The notes beneath the pieces were generated by a model, which saw nothing but the letters and a program-made list of their open reading frames with translations, was not told where the DNA came from and searched no databases. Shown here in pieces: positions 17,206 to 25,587 of a DNA stretch of 64,000 bases. The stretch spans positions 1 through 64,000 of the forward strand of contig NZ_LHZA01000152.1 of NCBI RefSeq assembly GCF_001580535.1, read 5' to 3'. Numbering within the stretch: the first letter of the stretch is position 1; each line of letters opens with the position of its first letter. Made by a program: the position numbers and the translations under genes. The DNA comes from Acetobacter cerevisiae. Lineage in GTDB: Bacteria; Pseudomonadota; Alphaproteobacteria; Acetobacterales; Acetobacteraceae.

Positions 17206-19227
17206 CTAGTCTATCGACAGCCCCGGGTCGGAAGGTCGTTCATCCTCGTCCAGCAGCTCAGCGTCAAGCGGAGCAAAGACAAGTTCCGGGGGCTCTTCCG
17301 GCGGCAGACCATACTCATCCAGAGCATGATCCTGCACGTCTCCCAGTTCAGCATCCGGGAAGACAGCCAGAATGGCCTTTACCAGCGGATGCGCCTGTGC
17401 GGTGCGCCGCTGGAACTGGATAATTTCCGCGCCCTGCTCATCCAGCGTCGGCTCGCCTTCCTCCTGAGAGAGGCGAATACGCCAGGGCATCTCAGACGCG
17501 CTTTCCAGCACTTTCTGAAACTGGCGCGGCAAATCCGCAGGCAGGCCGGGCTGCATCCGCATGGTAATGGCACCGGGCGCGAAGGACACCACATGCACGC
17601 CGTTGCGCAAATTCCCGTGGAGCAGAGCCTCGCGCCGGCCTTTGACCAAAGCAACTGCCTCACGCCATGTGCGCGGCACCACCGGCCCTTGCGGTTCGGG
17701 CGCGGCCACAACTTCCGGCTCGGGGGATGGCGTTGCGTCAGCCTCTGGCTCCTGCACGGCAACGGCAGACGCAACAGCGGGCGCGCTGGTCGTAACCGAC
17801 GTTCCTGCGACCATCCGCAGGGGTGGCGGGCCTTCCTGTCCGCCCGATCTGCCGCCGTCAGACCGGGCCTCACTCAGAGCGGAGGGCGCATTCCCCTCCG
17901 GCCCTGCAGCCCCGCCCTGGGCTCCAGAGGGAGCCGGAGCGCCCCCCTGCCCGGACAGCCGCCGCACCAGATCTTCCGGCGAGGGCAGATCCGCCACGTA
18001 ACACAACCGGATCAGCACCATATCCGCCGCAGCGCGGCGGTCTGATGCCATTTCCACTTCCTTCAGGCCCTTCACCAACATCTGCCAGGCGCGCATCAGC
18101 ACCGGCACGGGAAAAGCTTCGGCCATCTCGGTGCCGCGCACCCGCTCGGCTTCCGGCATTTCGGCCGAATCCCGCAGGGACGGCACGGCCCGCAGGCGGG
18201 AGATGGTGTGGATCAGATCCAGCATATCGCCCAGAACCAGCCCCAGATCAGCCCCGCGAGCATGCGCCGCATCGGCCAGCGCCAGAGCCTGATCGGGCTT
18301 GCCAGTCATGGCGGCGTCCAGCAGGTCAAACACTACCTGCCGGTCAGCCAGCCCCAGCATGTCACTGACGACGGAGGCACCGATTTCGGCTTCATCCTCA
18401 CCCTGCGCAATGGCCTGATCCAGCAGGGACAGTCCGTCACGCACGGAGCCATCCGCTGCACGGGCAATCAGCGCCAGTGCATCTTCGGACAGCCGGACAT
18501 GTTCTTTTTCAGCAATACGGGCAAAGAGTGCGGCCAGATCGGCCTGCGGCACGCGGCGCAGGTCAAACCGCTGGCAGCGGGACAGCACCGTAACCGGCAC
18601 TTTGCGCAGTTCCGTGGTGGCAAAAATGAAGGTGACCTGTGCCGGCGGCTCTTCCAGCGTCTTGAGCAACGCATTGAAGGCGTTGCGCGAGAGCATGTGC
18701 ACTTCATCAATGATGAAGACTTTCATGCGGCCCTGCATGGGGCGGAACCGCGTGGCCTCAATAATCTCGCGCACGTCATCTACGCCGGTGCGGGAGGCTG
18801 CGTCCATTTCCAGCACGTCGGGGTGCCGGTCATTCAGAATAGCCACACAGTTGGTGCACACGCCGCACGGGTCTGCCGTGGGACCACCGTTGCCATCCGG
18901 GCCAATACAGTTGAGCGCACGGGCAATAATACGGGCGGTGGTGGTTTTGCCGACCCCGCGCACGCCTGTCAGCATGAAGGCATGCGCCACGCGCCCAAGC
19001 GCGAAAGCGTTCCGCAAGGTGCGGACCATGGCTTCCTGACCAATCAGGTCATCAAACGTCGTGGGGCGATATTTGCGCGCCAGAACACGGTAGGGAGAGG
19101 TGTTCTGAGGCGGAGAGGCCGGGGCGGGGACTGCTGGAGCGGCGTCGCCAAACAGACCGGGGCCTTCCATCACAGGATCGGGCAGCCCGTCATCCCGGGA
19201 GTGGTGCGCATCGGTCTTATCGGTCAT
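17206..19227 (-). CDS. dnaX: DNA polymerase III subunit gamma/tau
   Basis: Clamp-loader ATPase and replisome organiser. It has 673 residues: a variable N-terminal extension of about 45 residues, [16 protein letters not shown], Walker [13 protein letters not shown], a four-Cys zinc module (CIGPDG...CGVCTNC), Walker [12 protein letters not shown], and sensor/SRC DLRRVP. From about residue 400 there is a Pro/Ala/Gly-rich linker and then a tau-like C-terminal domain ([19 protein letters not shown]). I did not see an obvious A-rich slippery site, so the gene may encode tau only. It lies directly downstream of ffs. Confidence 0.95.
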   Translation of the reverse strand: MTDKTDAHHSRDDGLPDPVMEGPGLFGDAAPAVPAPASPPQNTSPYRVLARKYRPTTFDDLIGQEAMVRTLRNAFALGRVAHAFMLTGVRGVGKTTTARIIARALNCIGPDGNGGPTADPCGVCTNCVAILNDRHPDVLEMDAASRTGVDDVREIIEATRFRPMQGRMKVFIIDEVHMLSRNAFNALLKTLEEPPAQVTFIFATTELRKVPVTVLSRCQRFDLRRVPQADLAALFARIAEKEHVRLSEDALALIARAADGSVRDGLSLLDQAIAQGEDEAEIGASVVSDMLGLADRQVVFDLLDAAMTGKPDQALALADAAHARGADLGLVLGDMLDLIHTISRLRAVPSLRDSAEMPEAERVRGTEMAEAFPVPVLMRAWQMLVKGLKEVEMASDRRAAADMVLIRLCYVADLPSPEDLVRRLSGQGGAPAPSGAQGGAAGPEGNAPSALSEARSDGGRSGGQEGPPPLRMVAGTSVTTSAPAVASAVAVQEPEADATPSPEPEVVAAPEPQGPVVPRTWREAVALVKGRREALLHGNLRNGVHVVSFAPGAITMRMQPGLPADLPRQFQKVLESASEMPWRIRLSQEEGEPTLDEQGAEIIQFQRRTAQAHPLVKAILAVFPDAELGDVQDHALDEYGLPPEEPPELVFAPLDAELLDEDERPSDPGLSID

Positions 19228-19285
19228 GACAGTTCCGAGGAAAAAAACTCACGCTCCTGTGGCCTGAGGCTCTGAGCGGAAAAAG

Positions 19286-19383
19286 GTGGAAAGCCGAACA
19301 ATGACCCGCTCGAAACTCACTAGGGCTGCTTCCTTCCGGACCTGACCAGGTTAGCAAGGCGCTCGTCCACTGCCGACTTTCCG
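19286..19383 (-). ncRNA. ffs: signal recognition particle RNA, small bacterial type
   Basis: The minus strand carries the conserved SRP domain IV core GGTCAGGTCCGGAAGGAAGC. The ends pair as GGAAAGTCG (19382-19374) with CGGCTTTCC (19296-19288, one G-U), giving an RNA of about 95-98 nt. A CCACCTTTTTCC T-run follows the 3' end as terminator. Position immediately upstream of dnaX is the standard bacterial arrangement. Confidence 0.95.
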
Positions 19384-19510
19384 AGGAGAGAGATAGCACC
19401 AAACCGCCACGCCTGCCAACCCTGCCCTTTTCCCTCTTTGCCTTGCGGGAAGGGCCGGGCTAGGAGGTATAAGGTCTGAGCCATTCCTTGCCCCTTCAGA
19501 GAGTCTGAGC

Positions 19511-19951
19511 GTGTCCAAATTCAGCCTGTTCCCCCATGCCGCCATGGTCCTGCTGGCTTCCGCCCTGACCGTCGCCCCTCTGTATGCTCATGCTGACGAG
19601 GAAGAGGACAAATCCTCCGTGCGCAGCACGGTGCCGAACGCACAGCTCCAGAAGGAACTGGCCGTTCTGCAATACAAGCCCGAGGCTGCCAGCCCCGCCT
19701 GTATCGACTCCCTGAAGGAACTGCATAAAACACAGGCCCAGCTGCAGGAAGAACAGACCCGCACGAATGATCAGGATCTGGCGATCGCGCAGGACGTGCT
19801 GGAATCCGATTTTGAAAATTCCATCGAACTCTGCTCGCCCGACGTCCGGCAGCTTTGTGAAACACCCAACCCGGAAAAAACGCTGGCACTGGCCTGTGAA
19901 CGGCTGGGCAGCATTCCGGATGGCCCTCAGTCCACCTCTGCGGCCGAGTGA
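19511..19951 (+). CDS. secreted four-Cys protein of unknown function
   Basis: 146 residues from a GTG at 19511; ATG 19544 is an alternative. A signal peptide is clear (FPHAAMVLLASALTVAPLYAHA), then an acidic patch EEEDK and a mostly helical Gln/Glu-rich region. Four Cys (SPACID, ELCSPD, QLCETP, LACERL) in the mature part could form two disulphides in the periplasm. No family recognised. It stands alone between ffs and nagK. A clear SD next to the GTG is lacking; an AGGAGG at 19462-19467 is too far upstream. Confidence 0.65.
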   Translation: MSKFSLFPHAAMVLLASALTVAPLYAHADEEEDKSSVRSTVPNAQLQKELAVLQYKPEAASPACIDSLKELHKTQAQLQEEQTRTNDQDLAIAQDVLESDFENSIELCSPDVRQLCETPNPEKTLALACERLGSIPDGPQSTSAAE

Positions 19952-19979
19952 CACACTGTAGAGTTTTGCCCATAGCGCA

Positions 19980-20044
19980 CGTTTTGAAAACGATATAATC
20001 TTGACGCTCTGCAACCAGCTTCCTTTTGCAAAGAGCGTCCTTTT
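19980..20044 (+). promoter_or_regulatory. nagK promoter region: palindrome, TATAAT, 5' hairpin
   Basis: Three adjacent elements precede nagK: a 13-nt palindrome CGTTTTGAAAACG (19980-19992), a perfect -10 TATAAT (19994-19999), and a hairpin GACGCTCT...AGAGCGTC (20003-20010 with 20032-20039) with an inner GCAA/TTGC extension and TTTT after it. No good -35 is visible. The palindrome may be a regulator operator. The hairpin would lie in the 5' leader, or could instead terminate the upstream gene. Confidence 0.45.
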
Positions 20045-20061
20045 GACCAAAGCCCGTGACC

Positions 20062-21036
20062 ATGCCTGAGCCTTTTGTGCCCCCTCACCTGCCGCAGGGC
20101 CCGGCTATTCTGGCAGTGGATGGTGGCGGCACAAAAACGCTGGCCGTGCGTGTTGGCCCGGATGCCACCGTTCAGGCAATGCAGATCACCAAAGGCTGCA
20201 ATCCGTTTGACCAGCCCGACTGGCAAAATAGTCTTACAAACCTCGTCACCCCTCTTGCGTCTGGCTTACAGGCCGCAGCCTTTGGGATTGCAGGCTATGG
20301 TGAAAACCGGGAGACGGGCCGCCTGCTCCGCACCCATATGCACCAGCTCTGCCCCGTCTCCCTGCTCAGCCTGACCAATGATGTTGATATGGCCTGCATC
20401 GGTGCCTTTGCGGGCGAGGCTGGTGTTCTCCTGCTCTCCGGCACGGGGTCCATGGCCTGGGCGTCAGACGGCGCAGGCCAGACAGCCCGCGTCGGGGGAT
20501 GGGGACCGGTTTTTGGTGATGAGGGCAGCGCCTACTGGATTGGCCGCAAAGCCCTGCAACGTGTGTGTCAGGCCATGGACGGTCGTGCCCCGGACGCAAA
20601 AGACTTTGCCCGGAAGATCTGCGCCACCATGAACTGGCCCGATGAAAACCCGGCAGCCCTCGACGCCCTGCTTGGCTGGTACAACCAGCAGGAACGCCCC
20701 CGCCCCGCCGTGGCCCACTGCGCCCGCCTGATTGATCAGATGGCGGAAGCCGGCTGCCCGGAGGCTCAGGCCCTCATCACACAGGCTGCGCAGCATCTTG
20801 CCACCCTTGTCCAGACAGCGCGTGCGCGCTTTTCTGAACACACTCTGCCCTGGAGTTATGCGGGGAGCGTTTTCAAAAGTCGCTTGCTGCGCGAGACTTT
20901 AACAGAATTATGCAGTGCCCCTCAGCCTCCGCGCCTGCCGCCTGTTGGTGGCGGGATTATACAAGCCGCCAGACTGGCCGGCTGGCCAATTGACGCCGCA
21001 TGGATTGCACGCCTTGCACATGCGCTGGATACTTAA
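20062..21036 (+). CDS. nagK: N-acetylglucosamine kinase, BadF/BcrA ATPase family
   Basis: 324 residues of the ASKHA fold. The N-terminal phosphate loop is ILAVDGGGTKTLAVRVG; then GIAGYGENRE, LLSGTGSMAWASD, the GGWGPVFGDEGSAYWIGR block diagnostic of GlcNAc kinases, and VGGGIIQAARLAGW at the end. It phosphorylates GlcNAc to GlcNAc-6-P in the cytosol, the substrate of the neighbouring NagA. ATG 20062 is given; a GTG at 20056 is equally possible because no clear SD is visible. nagB is not in the window. Confidence 0.85.
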   Translation: MPEPFVPPHLPQGPAILAVDGGGTKTLAVRVGPDATVQAMQITKGCNPFDQPDWQNSLTNLVTPLASGLQAAAFGIAGYGENRETGRLLRTHMHQLCPVSLLSLTNDVDMACIGAFAGEAGVLLLSGTGSMAWASDGAGQTARVGGWGPVFGDEGSAYWIGRKALQRVCQAMDGRAPDAKDFARKICATMNWPDENPAALDALLGWYNQQERPRPAVAHCARLIDQMAEAGCPEAQALITQAAQHLATLVQTARARFSEHTLPWSYAGSVFKSRLLRETLTELCSAPQPPRLPPVGGGIIQAARLAGWPIDAAWIARLAHALDT

Positions 21037-21046
21037 CAAATCCAGA

Positions 21047-21177
21047 AAAAATCACTGATTTTTCATAAAACACTATGGACACCATCCCTTTGGAAACAGG
21101 AGCACCGACACAACACGCTTTCTTCAAAGAATTTCCATAACATCCTGCCACCGTATAAAGCCTTTGCAAACAGGAGC
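21047..21177 (+). repeat. nagK-nagA intergenic palindrome and duplicated RBS-like block
   Basis: Contains the palindrome AAAAATCACTGATTTTT (21047-21063) and two copies of a 17-nt sequence CCTTTGSAAACAGGAGC at 21087-21103 and 21161-21177 (one mismatch). The second copy is the nagA ribosome site; the first is not followed by a start codon. Confidence 0.6.
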
Positions 21178-21184
21178 CTCACCC

Positions 21185-22288
21185 ATGTCAGACCTTGACG
21201 GACATCTTGTTCTTCCTGACCGGATCATGCCCGGACGCCTCTCTTTTTCCGGAAAGATTGAGAGCACTGAAGCCCGGAGCGCGGTGCCAGACCGTTATAT
21301 TCTGCCGGGCTTTATTGATGGCCATGTGCATGGCGGCAACGGGGCAGACACTATGGATGGTGTAGAGGCCATCCACACCCTTTCCCGCTTTCACGCGCAG
21401 CATGGCACCACCACCATTTTGCCCACCACCATTACACGCCCCTGGGCAGATGTAATGGAAGCCCTGCGTGCCGTTGCAGAAGTGGTACGCACACAAATCG
21501 CTGGCGGACCGGTTGTGCATGGCGCGCATCTGGAAGGCCCGTTTGTCAGCCCGCACAAGCTGGGTGCCCAACCGCCTTACTCCATTCCCCCTACAGCAGA
21601 CCGCGTGGCTGAAGCACTTGCCACTGAGTGCGTGCGTGTTGTGACACTTGCTCCCGAACTCCCCCACGCGCAAACGGCCATTCAGCAATTTGCAGATGCA
21701 GGCGTTCGCGTCAGCCTTGGTCATACCGTTGCAGACTATGAAGAGGCCAATGCTGCCATTTGCCATATCTGCGCAGCGGGTGGCGTTGCCGGGGGCACGC
21801 ATCTGTTCAACGCCATGGCTCCCATTACCAGCCGTAAGCCCGGTCCCGTCACGGCCCTGATGTGCAGTGATGCTTACGCCGAAATGATTTTTGACACCCA
21901 TCATGTTCACCCCGCCACCTTCCGGCTGGCGCATCGCGTGATGGGAGGCAGGCTGGTTTTTGTCACAGACGCCATGCGGGCCACCGGCCTGCCCGAAGGC
22001 CCCAGCCAGTTGGGTGGGCAGGAAGTTATGGTGAAAGACGGCACCGCCCGCCTGCCCGATGGCAGTCTGGCAGGCAGCGTGCTGACGCTGGATCAGGCCC
22101 TGCGCAACGCTCTTCAGGCTGGCACACCCTTGCAGGAAGCTGCTGCTCTACTCAGCACCAATCCGGCCCGCTATTTAGGCCTGACAGACCGGGGCGCACT
22201 GGAGTCAGGCAAGCGCGCTGATTTTGTCGTGCTGGATTCCGCCTTTATGGTTGAGGAAGTCTGGGTGGGCGGGGAACGCATTCACTAA
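21185..22288 (+). CDS. nagA: N-acetylglucosamine-6-phosphate deacetylase
   Basis: Removes the acetyl group from GlcNAc-6-P, feeding amino-sugar recycling. 367 residues from ATG 21185, chosen for CAGGAGC just upstream. The amidohydrolase fold shows DGHVHGG (the first metal pair), HLEGPF (Glu ligand), LGHTVAD, GGTHLFNAM and the catalytic Asp in FVTDAM. It follows nagK by 148 nt and likely shares its function, salvage of cell-wall or chitin-derived GlcNAc. Confidence 0.93.
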   Translation: MSDLDGHLVLPDRIMPGRLSFSGKIESTEARSAVPDRYILPGFIDGHVHGGNGADTMDGVEAIHTLSRFHAQHGTTTILPTTITRPWADVMEALRAVAEVVRTQIAGGPVVHGAHLEGPFVSPHKLGAQPPYSIPPTADRVAEALATECVRVVTLAPELPHAQTAIQQFADAGVRVSLGHTVADYEEANAAICHICAAGGVAGGTHLFNAMAPITSRKPGPVTALMCSDAYAEMIFDTHHVHPATFRLAHRVMGGRLVFVTDAMRATGLPEGPSQLGGQEVMVKDGTARLPDGSLAGSVLTLDQALRNALQAGTPLQEAAALLSTNPARYLGLTDRGALESGKRADFVVLDSAFMVEEVWVGGERIH

Positions 22289-22380
22289 AGCCACGCAGAC
22301 CTGCTCTCCGGGAACAGGCAGCGTGCGCGTTACGTTATGCAGATACCCAGACACCTGACACAAACAAAGAGAGATGAACT

Positions 22381-23334
22381 ATGGATTTTCGCCCCCTCGG
22401 CACCACCGGCTTCCAGATTGCCCCCATTGTTTTTGGTGGCAATGTGTTCGGCTGGACCCTTGATGAAAAAACCAGCTTCAGCATTCTGGATGCATTTGTT
22501 GACCACGGCTTTAACGCCATCGACACAGCTGATGTCTATTCCGTCTGGGCCCCGGGGAACGAGGGTGGCGAGTCTGAAACCATTATTGGCAACTGGCTCA
22601 AGGCCAATCCGGGCAAGCGGGATCAGGTTTTCATTTTCACAAAGGTCGGGTGGGATCTGGAAAAGCCGGGCGAGAAAGGGCTTTCCGAACGCTGGATTAT
22701 GGAAGCGGCCGAACGCTCACTCAAACGTCTGGGCGTTGAACGGATTGATCTCTATTTCTCCCACAGGGCTGACCCGGAAACGCCCTATGAAGAAACGCTC
22801 GGCGCTTTTGACAAACTGCTGAAAGCCGGAAAAATCCGCGCCATCGGGGCCTCTAATCTGGATGCCAGCCAGCTCAGTTCTGCACTGGATGTGGCCAAAA
22901 CCCACAACCTGCCGCGCTATGAAGTCATTCAGCCCGAATATAACCTGTATGACCGCAATTCCTATGATGGCGCACTGCGGGATCTGTGCATCAAAGAGAA
23001 GCTCGGCGTGGTGCCCTATTACAGCCTTGCATCGGGTTTCCTATCCGGAAAATACCGCACGCAGGATGATCTTTCCCAAAGCGCGCGCGGGTCTGGCATT
23101 GGCAAATATCTCAACCCACGTGGCCTGAAAATTCTGGCAGCCCTTGATGCCGTTGCTGCCCGGCATGATGCCAAACAGGCTGAAGTTGCTCTGGCCTGGC
23201 TGATTGGGCGGGAAGGGGTCACAGCCCCCATCGCCAGCGCAACCCGGCGTGAACATATCGAGAGTTTTGCAAAAGCCGTTCAGCTGAACCTCTCTGCAGA
23301 AGACCGTGCAGAGCTGGATGCCGCCAGCGCCTGA
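22381..23334 (+). CDS. aldo/keto reductase
   Basis: 317 residues, TIM-barrel NAD(P)H-dependent oxidoreductase. Family landmarks: MDFRPLGTTGFQIAPIVFGG start, catalytic Asp and Tyr in AIDTADVYSVW, Lys in IFTKVGWD, His in LYFSHRADPETP, then YNLYDR, VVPYYSLASGFLSGKY and the cofactor motif IASATRREHI. Resembles the YajO/IolS-like group of AKRs; substrate cannot be told. Preceded by nagA with a 92-nt gap and closed by a strong terminator. Confidence 0.9.
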   Translation: MDFRPLGTTGFQIAPIVFGGNVFGWTLDEKTSFSILDAFVDHGFNAIDTADVYSVWAPGNEGGESETIIGNWLKANPGKRDQVFIFTKVGWDLEKPGEKGLSERWIMEAAERSLKRLGVERIDLYFSHRADPETPYEETLGAFDKLLKAGKIRAIGASNLDASQLSSALDVAKTHNLPRYEVIQPEYNLYDRNSYDGALRDLCIKEKLGVVPYYSLASGFLSGKYRTQDDLSQSARGSGIGKYLNPRGLKILAALDAVAARHDAKQAEVALAWLIGREGVTAPIASATRREHIESFAKAVQLNLSAEDRAELDAASA

Positions 23335-23354
23335 CGCAACGGCATCAGCCCCAA

Positions 23355-23400
23355 CAAAAAAGGGAAGAAGATCGGAGTATCCGGCCTTCTTCCCTTTTTT
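23355..23400 (+). terminator. bidirectional terminator between aldo/keto reductase and opgH
   Basis: Perfect 15-bp stem AAAAAAGGGAAGAAG (23356-23370) with CTTCTTCCCTTTTTT (23386-23400) and a 15-nt loop. T runs on both strands suit convergent genes. Confidence 0.92.
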
Positions 23401-23445
23401 ATAAACACTCTCTTTTTCAGGGTATTTGAAAACCCCTGAAAAAAC

Positions 23446-25587
23446 TCAGGCTGGCAGGCGGCTTATGGCAGCAACACCTTCTGCACAACCCAGAACGGCA
23501 GCTTTTTCCTTGGGGGTCAGCTGCTTTTCCAGAACCGAGAGACTGGGTGCTTCCGAGACTTTCAGCAACCCGACCAATTGATCGGGGTTAATCGGATCGC
23601 CCGCTTTGCGAGGTGCCGGAAGCATGGCGGCATGGACCTGCAACAGACCGGCATCGGCGCGCAAAGCACGCAAGGCGTCATGAGGCAGGGAGGGACCGTG
23701 ATCCTCTTCCACAGCCTGCTCAGTCTTCAGCAGAACATCTGGCGGATGCGTTTCTTCCGGCACCAGAAGCAGACCAGCTTTTTTAAAGCTTTGGCCGACA
23801 TCCCGGCTGCTGGTCATGACAACCAGCGGAATGGAAAAGACCAACCCGAGCAGCACAGGCGTCATCCAGAAGAACAGGGACGGGGAGACAACCCACGCGC
23901 CAGCTCCCAGCAACAAACCAAAAATTGTAAATTTGGCGTACTGCCGAACAACTATCATAAACGGCACGCCGCCATCATCACGCTTTTGCGTGTTCCAGCC
24001 GGAATCATGCCCGGACAGAATGGACTGCACACCAGACGTCTGGATCAGCATGGCGATGGGGGCAATCAGGCCACCAATCAGCGTTTCCACCACCACAGAC
24101 GCCGCGGCCCGAATTGCACCGCCGCAGCCCTTGCAGGTCGCGCGGTCAAATATCAGGGCAATATAGGCCAGCAGCTTGGGTGCCAGCAGAATGGCCATGG
24201 TACCAATAAACACATACTTCGCCTGCACCGGGTCCACATGCGGCCAGTGCGGGTAAAGGAGTTTTGTATCCCCAAAATATTCGGGATGTTCAAAATGCGC
24301 CTGCAGGGAAATCAAAATCCCGGTCAGCAGGAACACCAGCCAGAGCGGAGAGGTGACGTAAGCACCAATCCCCACCACCATATGCATCCGGCTGATCCAG
24401 TGCAGCTTTTTGGTAGGCAGCACCTTCACATGCTGCAAGTTGCCCTGGCACCAGCGCCGGTCACGAATAGCCACATCCGTCAGAGACGGCGGGCTTTCTT
24501 CATACGATCCATCCAGCCCCGGCACCATGTGAATGGCCCAGCCACCGCGACGCATGAGGGCCGCTTCCACAAAGTCATGGCTCAGAATGTGGCCGCCAAA
24601 CGGCTTGCGTCCCGGCACATGCGGCAGGCCGGCCTGCCCGGCAAAGGCCTTGGTGCGGATAATGGCGTTATGGCCCCAGTAATTGCCTTCAGAGCCGTGC
24701 CACCAGGCAATGCCATGCGCAATCACCGGCCCATACACACGGCCCGCAAATTGCTGCAGGCGAGCAAACAGCGTGGTGCCGCCGACAATCACCGGAAGAG
24801 TCTGGATCAGCCCCACACCGGGGTTGCGCTCCATGGCCCCGGCCATGCGCACCAGTGTCTCACCAGACATGACGGAGTCCGCATCCAGCGTAACCATCTG
24901 GTCATAGGCCCCGCCAAAGCGACGCACCCATTCCCCGACATTCCCAGCCTTGCGTTCCACATTGTTATGGCGGCGGCGATAGAAGATCCGGTTTTCTCCA
25001 CCCGTCTGCGCACGCAGAGCGAGAAAAGCCGCTTCCTCTTCTACCCACACATCCGGGTTGGTTGTGTCGGAGAGGATGAATACATCAAACGCATCCACCT
25101 GACCCGTTTCACACAGGCTGGTATAAATGGCTTTCAGCCCCGCCATCACGCGGTGCGGGGGTTCATTATACGTGGGCAGCAACAAAGCTGTGCGGGAGCG
25201 CAGGGTAGGGAGCGGGCCTGACCGCGTAATCCCCAGCCCCAGACCGCCACGTGTGATCAGCGAGACAAACCCGGCCAGTGACGACGTAAAGGCCAGTGCA
25301 ATCCACAGGAACAGGGCAACAAACAGCACCAGCATCACCACCCCGAGGATGGAAGTGCCGTTGGCATCCAGCACCTTATGCGTGCGCCATGCGCCAAAGG
25401 CTGTCAGGGCCAGTGCGGACCCGATAACCAGAAACCGCCGCAGCCCGATGGTGGCCGGAGAAGTTGAAGGCGTTCTGGCTCGCCCTTCCATATCCGGCAC
25501 GGCATGCAGGTCCTGCACCGGCATGGCCAGCGGGGCTTCTGGCGGAAGAGCCTGAAACGGCACGGTCTGTTTTACAGGCTGCGTCAT
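23446..25587 (-). CDS. opgH: glucan biosynthesis glucosyltransferase OpgH (MdoH)
   Basis: GT2-family inner-membrane enzyme that makes the beta-1,2-linked backbone of osmoregulated periplasmic glucans. 713 residues from ATG 25587, which shares one base with the opgG stop (TAATG). Two membrane segments lie at about 48-115, the cytosolic GT2 domain has LLLPTYNEPP, FILSDTTNP, TLDADSVMSG (DxD) and RDRRWCQGNLQH (Q/RxxRW type), and five or so membrane segments follow. The C-terminal cytosolic tail ends with SVLEKQLTPKEKAAVLG. Confidence 0.93.
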   Translation of the reverse strand: MTQPVKQTVPFQALPPEAPLAMPVQDLHAVPDMEGRARTPSTSPATIGLRRFLVIGSALALTAFGAWRTHKVLDANGTSILGVVMLVLFVALFLWIALAFTSSLAGFVSLITRGGLGLGITRSGPLPTLRSRTALLLPTYNEPPHRVMAGLKAIYTSLCETGQVDAFDVFILSDTTNPDVWVEEEAAFLALRAQTGGENRIFYRRRHNNVERKAGNVGEWVRRFGGAYDQMVTLDADSVMSGETLVRMAGAMERNPGVGLIQTLPVIVGGTTLFARLQQFAGRVYGPVIAHGIAWWHGSEGNYWGHNAIIRTKAFAGQAGLPHVPGRKPFGGHILSHDFVEAALMRRGGWAIHMVPGLDGSYEESPPSLTDVAIRDRRWCQGNLQHVKVLPTKKLHWISRMHMVVGIGAYVTSPLWLVFLLTGILISLQAHFEHPEYFGDTKLLYPHWPHVDPVQAKYVFIGTMAILLAPKLLAYIALIFDRATCKGCGGAIRAAASVVVETLIGGLIAPIAMLIQTSGVQSILSGHDSGWNTQKRDDGGVPFMIVVRQYAKFTIFGLLLGAGAWVVSPSLFFWMTPVLLGLVFSIPLVVMTSSRDVGQSFKKAGLLLVPEETHPPDVLLKTEQAVEEDHGPSLPHDALRALRADAGLLQVHAAMLPAPRKAGDPINPDQLVGLLKVSEAPSLSVLEKQLTPKEKAAVLGCAEGVAAISRLPA

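Noticed and set aside
23578-25221. 547-residue plus-strand open frame rich in His, Gln and Arg
   Set aside because: Antisense shadow of opgH; composition typical of reverse-frame reading.
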